The translations under genes and the position numbers were made by a program. The notes under the pieces are model-generated. The model saw only the letters and a program-made list of their open reading frames with translations, did no database searches and had not been told where the DNA came from. From Acanthochromis polyacanthus (Eukaryota; Chordata; Actinopteri; Pomacentridae): DNA of 64,000 nucleotides. Shown one piece after another: positions 38,701-51,844 of the stretch. Position 1 is the stretch's first letter. The number at the start of each line of letters is the position of its first letter. The stretch is from positions 35,079,571 through 35,143,570 of the forward strand of contig NC_067123.1 in NCBI RefSeq assembly GCF_021347895.1, in the 5' to 3' direction.

Positions 38701-41120
38701 TGAGTGATTGATTAACAACTCTCGCCTGACTGACACACACTCACGCACACACAGAGTCATTTTTCAGGTTACAGTACATGTGGTCAATAGTCACTGGTGT
38801 GTCTTGTAAATCAGTCATTCTCTACCCACCCTGAACTCTGTGTGTATCTCAGTGTGCCTGTGTATTTGTCTGTTTGCGGGGCGGTCCTTGACTATGGTGG
38901 CATGCTATCCATTAAATTAGTCACACACGTAAATTCAGAAACACGGACAACCAGATACACACAAACACACAAAGGCCCCTGGCCACGTCACCTGTACACC
39001 CAACTCATTGACTGGCTCCATTCATCAGAGAGAGAGGGAGAAAGAGTGAAAGAAATGTGAGTTCTTTAAGTTTCCAAAATCTATGACAAGGTGATAAAAA
39101 AAAAACCCTAAGAAGAGAATAACAGGGAATTAATGTCTGTAACTGAATATGCATTCACTATATGTGAGGCTGGAACAATTCTAAATTACCAACATCTTAC
39201 CACATAATATCTGCTGAGGAAACGTAGAGATTTTTTAATTTTTTTTTTTACCAAAATCGAAGAACAAATGCATGCATCCTCACCACTGTGCAGGCTGCAA
39301 AAATACTAAAAATGTGCATCAGCCTGCATGTCCTTCCTTCCAGTGTGCATCTACCTGCTCACATGTGTGCGCCTCACCACATGTGAGCATGTCACACTTT
39401 GTCACCCTTATTGGCACCCAGCAGTGCAAACATCCATTCCTTCCAACCCCTTTCAGTATAGCTGTGATGTCCTGGGATGATAAGACCTTTTGTGGTGCAT
39501 CAAGAACGAAGGAGGTTCTGGTCTTTAAGGGTGACAGGGGCCATCACTGCTCTCTGTGCGTCCCCTGAGGAGAGACACTCTGACTGGGGTTGAATAGTGG
39601 ATTAACTTTCCTGTCAGCCCCAGAGGTTCCAAGACAAACATGCCGAGACACGGACTGACATGGACTGATGCACATTAAAGACCCAGTCCGTAATTGTGGA
39701 GCAGAATACTGCTTCCTGTAGCTCTTTGCGTACTGATTTTCCAGAATTTAAAACATTTTGACTACAGTGGTCTGCATGTCATGTATGTTGAGGTTGTAAA
39801 GGCTTTAAACATGGATAACTTATTTGTTAAATTCTTTCACTTTTGTGACATCTGTTCCTTTATTAATATTGCCACATTTGTCCGCCTCTAACCACTGTTT
39901 TAGAGTCAGTGTTGGATTTTTAAAGCAGAACAGATTGCATTGAATGATTTTGGTTTTCATCTTCAATAGCAGTAAACAGTACCCCTCCATTGTTGCAAAA
40001 GGAGCTGTTGCTTCCACTATTAAATGATAAATGTTGTGTACACCCCTGCACATCCCCACCCCATTCACTCTGTCTGTCTCAGCCTTTCTTTCTCCCAGGC
40101 AGTCAGATAGATAGTGAGTGCTGCCCCCCTGAGCTAAAGCTTGTTTAGGCTTCTGGCCATCCCATCACTTACCATTAAACCTGACTCGCATACACAGAAA
40201 AGGGGACAAACAAACACGAGAATGCATATAGACGAAGTGATACACATTCATGTGGATGTACGTAAAATCTCGGGTGTGCTCGCGAGTGCACACACCTGTA
40301 TTTTGTAGATAGGTAGAGACAGATTGCATGTGTCTGCTGGCATTTAAAGGGGAGGTGTCAGGAATGACAGCACCTTTAAGGGACAGTCGTTAGAGAGATA
40401 TATGGATGTGGGGAGACAAGAAGGAAGTAGAGGATGAGATGGGATGTGAGAGACGGAGGAAGAATGTAGGAAAAGAAATTTATGATGGTAGAGGATGGAC
40501 ACACACATACATGAATACACACTGTCCTTTTTCCATCACTCCAAAATACTTTACACTGACTCAATCTAATTTGTACGAACCTCTAACTAGAACTACCATT
40601 TGCCCAAACCTAATGCCAGGTGTTCATACTAAATATTAAAGATTTACATAATAGGGACTTGTTTTTTGTCTCAAAAAGGGATGTGATCCACACAATATGA
40701 CCATGGAAACAGATTCAAGTCCCCTCAACATGAATAAAACAAACAGACACACTCAGAGGCACTTCAAACACAAGTTAGGACGAACTCTGAGAAGATATAT
40801 TCTGTAGCAAAACAGAAATTATATTCAAAATCATGTCATTTTTATAGAACTATTAATACAATTGTTTACTCCTGTTACTTGAAATTAATGATTTAATAGT
40901 TCATTTTATCACACATTACAGACGTGTTTTAACAACACATTTATGATTATGTGAAATTAAATAATGCAAATTAAAATTGCACCTTCTCAAACACTGAACA
41001 TGAACAATTCTGTAGAAACAATTAACGGTCAAATTGTGAAATACTTAAAATTTCACAAAGAAATAAATATGCTGTAGACATGTGTAAATCACATTTTTAC
41101 CATTAAACCCACATTTTATT
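35760..41120. other. intronic stretch with no recognised gene or repeat family
   Basis: Mostly AT-rich unique sequence. Minor CA tracts and a purine-rich stretch lie around 38985-39060. The more GC-balanced 39270-39660 carries no spliceable family match. Confidence 0.4.
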
Positions 41121-41123
41121 GTT

Positions 41124-41192
41124 GTTTATTGTTTAATTAGGATCCCCATTAGCTGCCCTTTGAATGGCCGCTAGTCTTCCTGGGGACCCACA
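41124..41192. repeat. short fragment of a common teleost retroelement
   Basis: TTTAATTAGGATCCCCATTAG and CGCTAGTCTTCCTGGGGACCC match, by memory, the AATTAG.GTCCCCATTAGCT...CTAGTCTTCCTGGGG repeat seen across fish genomes. Only about 70 bp are preserved. Confidence 0.45.
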
Positions 41193-41194
41193 TT

Positions 41195-43740
41195 TTGATC
41201 TCCAGTAAGAAGATAGTGTATTTTTATAGTGCGTCATCACAGCTAGCTGTTACCAGGTTGTAGTCAGAATCACCCAACCGTGACATACGGCACTAAAGTG
41301 GACTGTAAAATGCTCTAATGGACAAGGTGTGGACAATGTATGTGCCGAGTTACTATTTAAAGAAGCCGGCTTTCCTCAGTTGTGACTTATTTACCTCAAG
41401 CAAGTTTATGTAACACCACATGCTGTATAACGGACAGAACTTTGACTCAGTCAGACTTTCTAAGTGCTGTCAGCTATCAAGATTGATCTGCTTGTATTTG
41501 TGAAGTTGTCTTTACTCAGGTTATTCCTGTCTAACAGACCAATGAAGATACTTCAGGATGTAGTAATGAGCAATTTGACAATTAGATCAGACTAGGCTGA
41601 ATAGAAAGTACGCTAAAGCTTCTTGACAAATGGCAACTCCTCTAAAATGGTTTCTTTTTTTAGTGAGGCACGTTAGTGAGAGATAAAAGTTTTTTGGGTT
41701 TTTTTTTTTTTTGAATCTTGGATTGTAGAGGTCAGCTTGCGGTCCCCTTGTTATCTTATCAATTTTTCATGTTTTACTGCAATAAACAACCTTGTATTCC
41801 TTTGTGTGTGGTCCGTCTGCACTGAGGTGCGTAACCTTGCCTGCGGTAATAACTATCGCTTTGACTTGTTAGAGGCAACAAACGACCACATAACACAGAG
41901 TGTCACAAAGCCAAAATGTGGACTCATGCGCACACAGATTTAAAAAAAAAAAAAAAGGCACACATATTAATAAACCTACACACGCATGCAGAAGAAATTT
42001 TTGGCAAACACTCAGATGCACATGCATGCAATCAGTGAATGGTTTAACATAATTTTGTTGCCTGAAGGCTTTTGGCACATCCCTCTTGTTTATGAGAAGT
42101 AACTTTTATGAGTAATTGAAATAGAAACAAAGGCAATAGGACGGAATTCCTGCACTCTTGTGTTTATGTGAAATTTCTGAACAAAACAAAATGAACCAAA
42201 CAAAGGTTGTGATAACAATACGGGAACACATTTCAACTAAAACATAATTAACTATATTTTCAGAAAGCATTTTGAACAAGAAGCAAACCAGTGTTTAAAA
42301 AAATCTAGCAAATTTCTGCATTATAAAACAAAATGTTGCCTTCAAGCAGAGATCTCAGTGAAGTCTTTTGAGGATAAATCAAAGTGTAAAGAGCAGTTAG
42401 AGCTTTCACATGCAGATACTGGAGCTTTGGAACTGCACTGAGATTGATGTCAGGACCTGGAAAAAAATGATTCACATCACACACATGATTTGGTTGAGTT
42501 GTTAATGGGTGAACAGCAGCTGCTTTAAGCCTTTTGATGGACGTTTAAACACATACAGAATCAAGGGCATCCTGAAACATTTCGTAACAGAATTTGTCAG
42601 TTGGTGAAACAAATAGATATACAGCGTACAGAGGATGTGCACGGAATTGAGGTCTGTTGCAGATCTGTGCAATGAATTTCTTTGCAGGTTCTTTATCCCA
42701 TCTTTTGTCTGAGTTTTTTTCTTATTTGTAGTTTGTCATGTTGCCTTCTAAAATTGTTCTCTTAAAGTTAGTTTGAAGACTGCCTGAACTAAATCTTCCA
42801 CTTCAAACTTTGAACATGGAGGGAGTGCAAAGACGGCTTCCAGTCTGGAAAACAGGTAAACTACTACCTTTGCATCTCTTATTCTACAATACGCAAAGAA
42901 ATTTGTGTTTGTATTAATACTTTAAGTTCACATATACTATAAATTAACTACTCTTGTGGGGAAACTAATAAATGAAGCACATAATCATGTAAATTCACAC
43001 AATGAAAGCAGACAGTCAACTACTATGCAACCTCAGTAGTTTTTTGTGTTATAAATGCTATTATATTTGCAGCACAACCAACATGACAAGGTCTACTAAG
43101 CATAGCTGTACTTGATATTTTAGTGCTTTGCAGCTTATCTAGAATACCTTAGAGTTTTGCTGCTTTGCTCCGGCAACAATAAATATCACAAAATGAAAAA
43201 GCAATAATCAGTGATGTATGCAAATGTCTTTCTTATGCAGAGCTTTTTAACTACACCAACTACATACCAGAATGCTTTCTTAACTTTCTTGTTGAAGAAG
43301 GAAGGTAAAATGGGAAATAGCAGCCCCATGAATTTGGTATCCAACATGTGCACTGACACCAGATCCGTCTGTCTATAGTTGGTAGTAGTATATTGGAGTG
43401 AAATGGAGCAGCAACATTTTAACTCCAATATGGCGGCTCTACTTCCTGCTCAACTTGCACTTAAAAAACAGGAGTTCACTTTATATTTACTGCAACATTT
43501 GCTCTGAGGCCATGCCAATTGAAAGATGCAGCTTATACACTGTATACGGCAAAACAATGTGGTCATCACTAACACCCTAATACAAAGACTACTAACATTT
43601 AGTCATTATTCTCAGCATTAGTTCATCGAATGACAAACCAGCAGGTATTACAACAGTATAGTTCATAGTGGCAATCCTTTTTAAGCAATTAAAACATTAT
43701 GCACGGAGAGAAAAATGTTGATGGACATGTGACAGATGGG
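41195..43740. other. AT-rich intronic stretch
   Basis: No recognised gene. A possible first coding exon at 42816-42855 is described under findings. Poly-T lies at about 41698-41713. Confidence 0.4.
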
Positions 43741-43749
43741 GTATTTGCT

Positions 43750-44310
43750 TAGCCTAGCCGCGCTCGACCCAGCGCTAAAGACACAAGGGTCTAGGAACTC
43801 TCGACAGGGAGGGAGGCGGGCTAAAAGGTTGTCTTTCAAATCACTCTGCAGCAATTGGGTAGGTATAAAACCAGTCAGCGCAACGAATAGGCTGACATAG
43901 TTCCTCGAGTGCCGGAAATCAGAGGATGCGGTAGTTCGGTGAAGCCTTATTTATACAGTCAATGGGTGAAGCTCAAGTATATTACAGACATGTTAACAGA
44001 AAGATTATTCAGAGTCGGTGCTAATGGAGCTCAACGACTGTTGTCGTTTTTGTTTTCGACCCTGGCAGAGAATTAAATTTGTTGCCGTGGGTTGTCTAGC
44101 GCAGCTAGGCTAGTTGTTTCCGGTTGTTTCTGTCAGAATCGTCGCGCCTCTGTCATCACTTAGTTACGCCCGCCTTCTGACTCTACACTTCATGGTGATT
44201 CGTCGGCCAGTTTTAGGAGCATCCAACCTCGAGGCTTACCGAGGGTAACTAGACCCACCCTGGTAGAGAATTAAATTCATTGCCGTGGGTTGTCTAGCGC
44301 GGCTAGGCTA
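43750..44310. mobile_element. 561-bp MITE with perfect 15-bp inverted termini and 9-bp target-site duplication
   Basis: Both ends are TAGCCTAGCCGCGCT in inverted orientation. GTATTTGCT is duplicated exactly on either side (43741-43749 and 44311-44319). Nine-bp duplications are typical of Mutator-like and some other DNA transposons; the superfamily is not settled by sequence alone. About 55 bp of the right end (CCCTGG.AGAGAATTAAATT, TTGCCGTGGGTTGTCTAGCGC, GCTAGGCTA) occur twice, at 44058-44112 and 44256-44310. The element therefore carries an internal extra terminus. No coding capacity. I recall the right-hand text as a dispersed percomorph fish repeat. Confidence 0.8.
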
Positions 44311-44319
44311 GTATTTGCT

Positions 44320-47300
44320 AGTTTAAATATCTAAATGAATTTTGTTCCATCATTGGATTTATATCTGCGAATCACGTAATATATCCTCTAACCATAAAAA
44401 TCAACCTTGGGTGCTCTAAACTGCATAGTTTTGTTGGTTTCAGGGGAGTTTTGTTTAATTATAAATACCACTGTTAAGCAGCTAAATAAAAGCTCTGACA
44501 GCATATACATATTGATTGGTATAATCGATTAAGCATATGATTGATTGAAAGCATTTGCATTCACTGCAGCCCTCTAAATAAATGACAATGTGTTCAAATT
44601 TACTGTCACAAAACGGTAAGTGGAACGGGTATCTGGCACAAAGCCAGCGGATTTCTTCAGCTCCTGTGCAGACCATGACATCAATAGCAATGTGCTGACC
44701 AGAGTCACCGACTTTAATTTGCTCCTGTGTGAAAATAAATGATATTCAAAATAGCAATTTTAAGAATCAGCTATAAAATGGCTTTAGCTTCCAGTGGAAA
44801 TTGAAATGGACATTGTAAATGAGTGCCTTAAGGTTGCCAGTGTGGATCTGTGTGTCTCTGAGTGTGTCCTACCGTGTTTGTCTTAGCTCCAGGGCTCAGG
44901 CCGTATTCTGTCATTTAGTTTTAATGTTTAATAACACAAGGCAAGTGCAGAACAGTACCGTATAATAATGAGTAAGACACACATAGATATACAAAAGCAC
45001 AAACAACACAAAGAAGGATTATGAGAAGGCCTGTTGAAGTTAACAACATTTTAGGAGTTAGAGAATAAGAATGGTCATTATAGAGCGCAATGACATTTTA
45101 CAAATACACATGTATACACCCACACTATATATAATTTCTATGGCCCAGTGAGGATACACAAGCTATAATGGCCAAATGACAGACAATGATTAATTGATAC
45201 ATCAACACTGTGTGTGTTCATGCATGTGCATGTGTGCTAAGGTCACTACATGGTCTTTTAATTGAATTCTTGTATTTCTGTCTTAAAGGATAATAGAGGG
45301 AGCAATAGAGCAGAGAGAAAAGCATTGTTCATACTCTCTGTGTCTGGGCCTTTAATGTCTCCTTATAGCCGCCCGTCTGCTCTTTTCTCTCACTCTCCCT
45401 CCGGGGTGGAGATTGAAAGTGTTGCGAGAGCCCTACTTGTAGTCTTTAAACATGTCTATCTTCATGTTCGTGTATGCACACATGAGCAATTAAGCAAATG
45501 ACTTCATTAAATGTCACTTTAAAGGGTACTGAAACTTCTGACTGAAATGGAATTGTTGCAGTTGAAGGACTAGTGCTAAGTTTGACTCTACATAGCATGT
45601 ATCAGACATAATAAACTCAAATGTGTTTAGGAGAAGTTATCTATGATGTCTTATGTCAACATTTTTCCCCATTAAAACAGGTGTTTAAACAAACTGCAAA
45701 TTTTTAGAAAACTGCTGGGACATACATGCATCTTGAAATATTTGGAACATATTTAACTCTGTAGAGGAACAGAGCACATGACGGAAAGACTCGGAAAGAG
45801 CAGGACAATGTTTTTGAGTGGGTGAGCATAGGAGAGCTGAAGCATAACAGGATTTCATACTTAAACTGCAATAAATTAGTAAATAATTTGCATCCTATTC
45901 TAAATCCTGACAACTAAAAACTAACCAGGGACACAGCTTGGTTGTCACAAGAGAATGGTTTAAAAATGGATTAAACGCATTTGTGTGCAAAGTGAATGAA
46001 AGAGGTACATGAAGAAAGCAGGACCCAACTCTAGAAGCCAGAAACATAAGACTTTTTAAAATTAGGTATGGGTGGAAGTAAGGGCTTCCTGTCACATAGT
46101 TCACTTTTACGCTGATGTTCCTCACAGCTTCATTTAGAATTATGTTCAAAAGTGAAGGCAAGAGCCACATTGCACTAGACAGAACAAGAGTAAAGACTAA
46201 ATCCGCTCTGTAAGAAATGATTTAAATGCAGTGTATAAACTTTGACATTTTGTCTTATGTAAAGAAAAGTACACAGCGAGATGCTTCATTAAATCCTGAT
46301 TCTGTCTGAATGTTAATATGAATGTCTCCAAATAGTGACTTCATTAATTACTTAAAATGATAAACCGAAAGGAAAGATTCCTCAGACAGCTAGAAGCAAC
46401 AAACCGAAAGTCTGCTCTGATTAACCTTTTGTTTAGAACATGGTGTATGCTCAAAGTCAGCGGGTCTCAATAGTCTGACTTGCGGCAGTCTTATTTTGTA
46501 GTCATAAAATGTAACTTTTATGGGCATTTCAGCTTGTAATACATATAGAATTGTAGAGAAAAGTGAATGAGAAAAGTGTTTGTGATTCTGGCAAGTAAAC
46601 TCTGTCCTTTAAGTGCACAGTGATGTTGTTGGACCAAAAATTTGTGCTCAAATGTGGAAAAAAAAACTTTAGCAAACTGCCTTATCTAACTTGACGTATG
46701 TTGCATGTGTGTGCCCGTCAGCATGCAGTTCAGACTTGTGGCATGTTAAATATGACACGGCAACATTATTAGGTCTCACCTAGAAAGACTGACATTTCAA
46801 CTTCTTTGGAAAAGTGACCAAGGTGCTCATTCAGGCATGGATGTTCAGATGTCATCGGAGTAACAGAAAGTAGTCCATGCCTGAAAGGGGCTATTCTGAG
46901 CCCTTTTTTTTTTTTTTTTTGCTTTCTTTAGCTTATCTAAGTCAAACTACAGTTTAGGCTGTCATGGATAAAACTTTTATTGAAAGCAATGATCAGCATT
47001 GTACAGTAAGACAGGATCACAAGCGGCCAATTACCTGGATCTGAGCTAAATCAGAGTTCTAAGTTTGTCAGTTTCCCAACTTTTAGGCATGTTGTAGTTT
47101 GATGGATCGTCCAAAGTTAGACGTTCAAGTCTACAATATGCTGACAGAATGGCACAAATTAACTGAAGATTCTACCTTGACAGCAACTCATAGTTTGACA
47201 AAAAGTACATAGAGGCTATAATAAAGGCAAAAAAAAGATACACTGATCAAAACGAACAGCAGTCTTAGGGCCACAGTGTCTCATACTAGACTATTACATC

Positions 47301-48057
47301 AACTTCACATTAGACATCATGGAAATGATGTTTGGCCCTTAAATTACTAGACAGCTAGACACCCCTTGGAAAGACACATTATATCTTTGTTAAACTAGGT
47401 GACAAGTGATTTTCATTTTATGTGTTTTTCTCAATATTTTTAGTTATATACTGATTATGCTTCATGGTAACTACCAAATACGATGAAGGAACTGGTGTAG
47501 GGAAAGAGTGGCAAAGGACACAAAAACATGAAAAGATGACCTTTCTTAGAACAATAAAATCGAAAAGAGCCAAAGTATATGTGGCACAAAGCAGGAACAG
47601 ACAGCTGATGTAAGTAGCTGCTTTCAAATACAGCAAACAAGCATTTGACTTCTATCACATCTTTTAAATAATAAATTCACATAAATCAAAGTTCAAAATT
47701 GTGGTCATGAATTTTGATAATCCTTTGTTTTGCATATCTAGTTTTTTAATACTGAAGGTCTCTCATTTCAATCACAGAAACCTGAAAGGGATATTCACCT
47801 AATAATTTACTACTTGAATTTTTGGCTGTACAAATGTTTGAATGTGAAAGTGCTTACTTTCCTTTCGTTAGACTAGAACTCATTGTAGTAAGTGGCTAAA
47901 TAGCGCTGGAAAACAAAACAATTAAATAGGTGGAATAAAAAAAACAGCAATTATTTCTTTATTTTGTGAGTTCTGGAATTCTTAGATTTTTAGAAATCTT
48001 GCTGCACTGTAAGAAGACAGTACAGCGACAGTAGAAACACGTGTAGAGATGTGTACG
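44320..48057. other. intronic stretch
   Basis: No gene is recognised. A splice-flanked minus-strand segment at 44604-44724 is described under findings. A run of about 18 T lies at 46903-46920. Confidence 0.4.
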
Positions 48058-48795
48058 CTAATGAACCAAAACATTACGAACACTCACAGATAAAAGGAAT
48101 CACCCTGAATAGCTCAAAACAGTGGTGAATCCCAGTTTTAATAGTCAAAGTGGGCCAAATCACCAGGTCACAATAGCTAAAAAAATTCAAGCTAGTGGGT
48201 TTACAGACAGTGGAGGGACAAAGCAGTGAGTGTGTTGGGCACACAAGGCTTATCAGTGAAGATTGTCCCATTGGATCATAACAGAAGAGACAGAAGGCCT
48301 ATGGTGCCACAGAAAGTTTCCATCACGGCTATAGAAGGAATGTATGACAACACATGGTACATTGCACCTGCTACATATGGGGCTGTGCGACTGCTGACAG
48401 TGAGAGATCCCATGCTAATCCCTGCCAGCCATCACCTGGTACAATGAACCTTACATCACACAAATGACCAAGCACATGTGCACCATTTATCCGGGATGCA
48501 CTGTGAGGAGAATGCAAGCCAAGAGTGTGATGTTCGGGGCAGTGTTCTACTTGGAAACATTTCGGTCTTGGCATTCATGTGGACATCATTTTGACTCTTT
48601 CCATTTGCCGAAACATTATTGCAGACCAGGTACACTCATTATGGAAATTAGATTCCCAAATTGGACAGGCCTCTTTCAGCAGGATAATGCACCCTGCCAC
48701 TGCATCCATTTTCCAGGAATTGGTCAAGGTGCATGACCACAAGTATAAGGTGTTGCCAAATTCCCCAGATCTCAATTCAATTGTAGAACAATAAG
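48058..48795 (+). mobile_element. degraded Tc1-like element, second family
   Basis: It starts with the AATGAACCAAAACATTACGA terminus common to a teleost Tc1-like family. Transposase remnants then appear in shifted frames: GCGACTGCTGACAGTGAGAG and CCCATGCTAATCCCTGCCAG, then GTTCTACTTGGAAACATTTC (48544-48563), LFQQDNAPCH (second catalytic Asp block) and, without its usual context, NSPDLNS. Several deletions are evident, including the DE-containing middle, and the 3' terminus is missing. It is inactive. Confidence 0.75.
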
Positions 48796-48805
48796 AGGAT
48801 CTACT

Positions 48806-51400
48806 TGGTAGCTCAGAGAAGTAAAAGTCACAGTGAGATAGAGGTTACAGCAGTTTTATCTCCAGTAATGTGATGGGGCCTTTTGTTTGTTTTTATGTGA
48901 AAATGTAGGTCAGAGCCGGAAAAGGGTAAAAACACTTGAATAAATCAGATTTCCACCTCTGTTTTAGTTTTTGGATTTATCAGAGCACATGCAAACACAC
49001 TTCCTTCTACATATACTTTTTTTTTTATTTTACAGATGAAGGAAAGAGAGACACACAAAATAAAACTACTGATTTCGACAAGAAGTGCTAAACCAAGTGA
49101 GAACACCACCAAACATTTGCCTTGAAATGGCGGTGGAAGTGGAAAAAAGGTGCAGGAAAACGGAAACGGCATCACGTGTGAATAAGTCACAGCTACTGTG
49201 TCACTGTTTCTGTGATATGTGACATACTAGAGGGAACAACGTCGCTGTTGTCCCACATCGACATAGCGTACTGATGGGTTCAGTGTTCAAACGGAGTGAC
49301 TCACAATAGTAGACCTTCGATGTGGTTCTCTTCATATAATAAGATCAGCATGTTTCTTCTCGCCCACACAGTTCACTACGAAACTCCAGAGGGACAGTGG
49401 GCGGCTACGAGACTCCATCGAAGTGCTACTGTCTGAACAAATGCCACATACCTATAAAAAGTGTGTGTTCCAGAAATACGGAAGAGTGCTTATTTTATCA
49501 CTAACAAGTACACATCTGAAACTCTGAGGTTTTATTTTTATTTTTTTATACAGGTTCCAAAGGCCACTGGAGTCTGAACACTGATTATCACATCAACCTG
49601 AGGCGGGAAAAGAAGGATTTTACGAACAAAGACAGTATATCCACAGAGGTATTGTGTTTTTTTTCTCAAAAACTCCATTTGTGGCTCAGGGGAATCATCT
49701 GTTTGAGGATACTAACTCAAAGGGAATAGAGCTGCAAAGATCAGCTGATGCCATTTCAGACAGGAAACAACCACAAACAACAACAAGGGATACAAAGAAA
49801 TTGAAAGAAAAAAAAAAAAAGCAGTTCTGTACAAGACAAAAAGACATTCAGCCGTAGCAGAAAATCTGGTGTTCTTGTCCAAATAGTGGTGGGGAAAGTA
49901 TCCAAAAGCTTCAAAATCTCTTGATAAAAGCATCTGATGCAGAGGCCAGTTCAGTGAGCACAAAGAGACAGAAAAATAACTTTCCCTTTTTCTTTTAATC
50001 CTTGTTCTTTGTCTCCTCCTCCGTTCCTCCTATATGTGCCCCTTTCCATTTTTCTCCCATGTTGTCTCTCTTATCCAGTCGTTCCAATCTGGCTTCCCTC
50101 TTATGCCATCGCTTTTTTCTGTTTCTGTCTTCATCTCTCCCTCTGCCTTTGTCTCCCTCTCTTTAATCTGTATGTATTGCCAGCCAGTGTCTCCATTCCT
50201 CCCCCCAGGGGCAGCGGGCCAGCTCTGTGGCTGATCATAGTGATCCCTCCCTGAGGAACAGCCTGCCTGACACCTGGGTGACTGCCCTGGAGCTACTGGG
50301 TGTGTATGTGTCTGTATATGTGTGTCAAGGGGCTAATGGGCAGCTTGGGGGGATTACCAGCTTAGCTACTGGGATTACTGGAACTCCACACACACATAGA
50401 CACACATGTATAACCACAGGACAGTCAATATTACCATGCCATCCAAGGTGTATTGGCAGACATGTTACACTGCCCTTGCTCTCATCAGCCTGCCATCCAA
50501 AACAAACAGGGTTAAGAAGATTCAGCCATGACCAGGGCTAAATGGGTTTCACCAGAACCCTGCACGACTCAACAGGTTTAGCGCACAGAATCAAAATCTG
50601 TTTAATTGGAGAGACAGTAGTCTGGTTTGAAATTGAGAACAAAAGGACAAACATGTGGCAACAATCAGGGCAATACCTTTACAAACCCATGAGTTAATCA
50701 AACAGTCTGTATAGCCTAGACATACAATGACGATGTACGGCGCAAAAATATTTTCTAATCTCTAATGAGGTAATAAAAATGGTTTGCTGCTTTAGTTGCA
50801 AAGGTATATCTTGATACTTCTTACAACACACGGTCACAATTACCTTTCTTATTGTCACATTTTTGTACTGACATGCAAATGTGCCAGCTACCATAAGCAG
50901 ACTGACATTAAACTATGAAAAAATCAAGTTTACAGTCAGGTATTTGTTTAAAAAAAACACATACAAAAGAACTGGACTCTCAGTGGTATGCAGCATTTTG
51001 GATCAATATATTTTAATGTGATTAATCAAATGAGTAGAAAATGAACTGATCTGAAAGGCATGAAGTTAAAGTTGAAGCATTCTTTCAAAACTTTAAGCAA
51101 GATATGTGTATTATTTATGTCTTGCCCAATTTTAAAATGAAAAAAATAAAGGCGCACCAAGGAAAATGCACTTTCATAACCTTTACCAAGGTTTTAGACT
51201 TTAACAAGCTTGTTAAGGCTATGGCTTATTCACAACCACTATTAGGAAAGGACATGTGCAAATTTTAAACTCCTCAAACCTTGTCTCGATAATCAGTAGA
51301 CTAAACTTCTCTGAGCAGCTTTTAAACAGCTGCCTAGCACTCAGGAAAATAAAATAATTGATGCCCACAAAGTCCAATAAACACGCTCCGCTTAAAACAT
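48806..51400. other. intronic stretch with a pyrimidine-rich block at 49980-50180
   Basis: No gene is recognised. Plus-strand candidate exons at 49373 and 49554-49648 are described under findings. Confidence 0.4.
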
Positions 51401-51429
51401 CCCCTGCCTTCTAAATAGTGCCTCTAAGT

Positions 51430-51841
51430 GCAAGAAATGATAATATATACTGGACGATAGACCTACAAAATGATACATCTTCACTACAATAAAAGAAACA
51501 GTCAGGTCAAGGTCATGCACCCCAAAAGGCACATCTACATTACCAACAGGCTTAGTGTGCACAATATGAATGAAGTCCCTCAAGTAGTTTCTGAGATATG
51601 CTCCGGAAACCAAAAAATATTTGAAGTGCCTCAGTATGACCTTGAAAATCAGGTCAAGGTCATACATCCCAAAAGGCACATCTATGCTATATAGAGATGG
51701 CCTGGGTGCAATATGAATGAAATCCCTCAAGTAGTTCCTGAGATATGCTCCGGAAACGAAATGTGGACGTACGTACGGACGGACGGACGGACGGACGTGC
51801 CCACGCCAATATCCCCCTTCGTGCCTACGGCCGGCGGGGGA
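51430..51841. repeat. dispersed repeat with two 147-bp units, nuclear-receptor half-sites and an (ACGG)n tail
   Basis: Two direct copies start at 51505 and 51651: AGGTCAAGGTCAT.CA, then CCCAAAAGGCACATCTA, then AATATGAATGAA.TCCCTCAAG, then TGAGATATGCTCCGGAAAC. An ACGG tetranucleotide run follows (about 51776-51798), then CCGGCGGGGGA at the right end. The minus-strand open frame of 158 residues is just this repeat translated, with VSGAYLRNYLRDFIHI occurring twice. I recall similar repeats in many aquatic animals. The left boundary is uncertain. Confidence 0.65.
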
Positions 51842-51844
51842 TAA

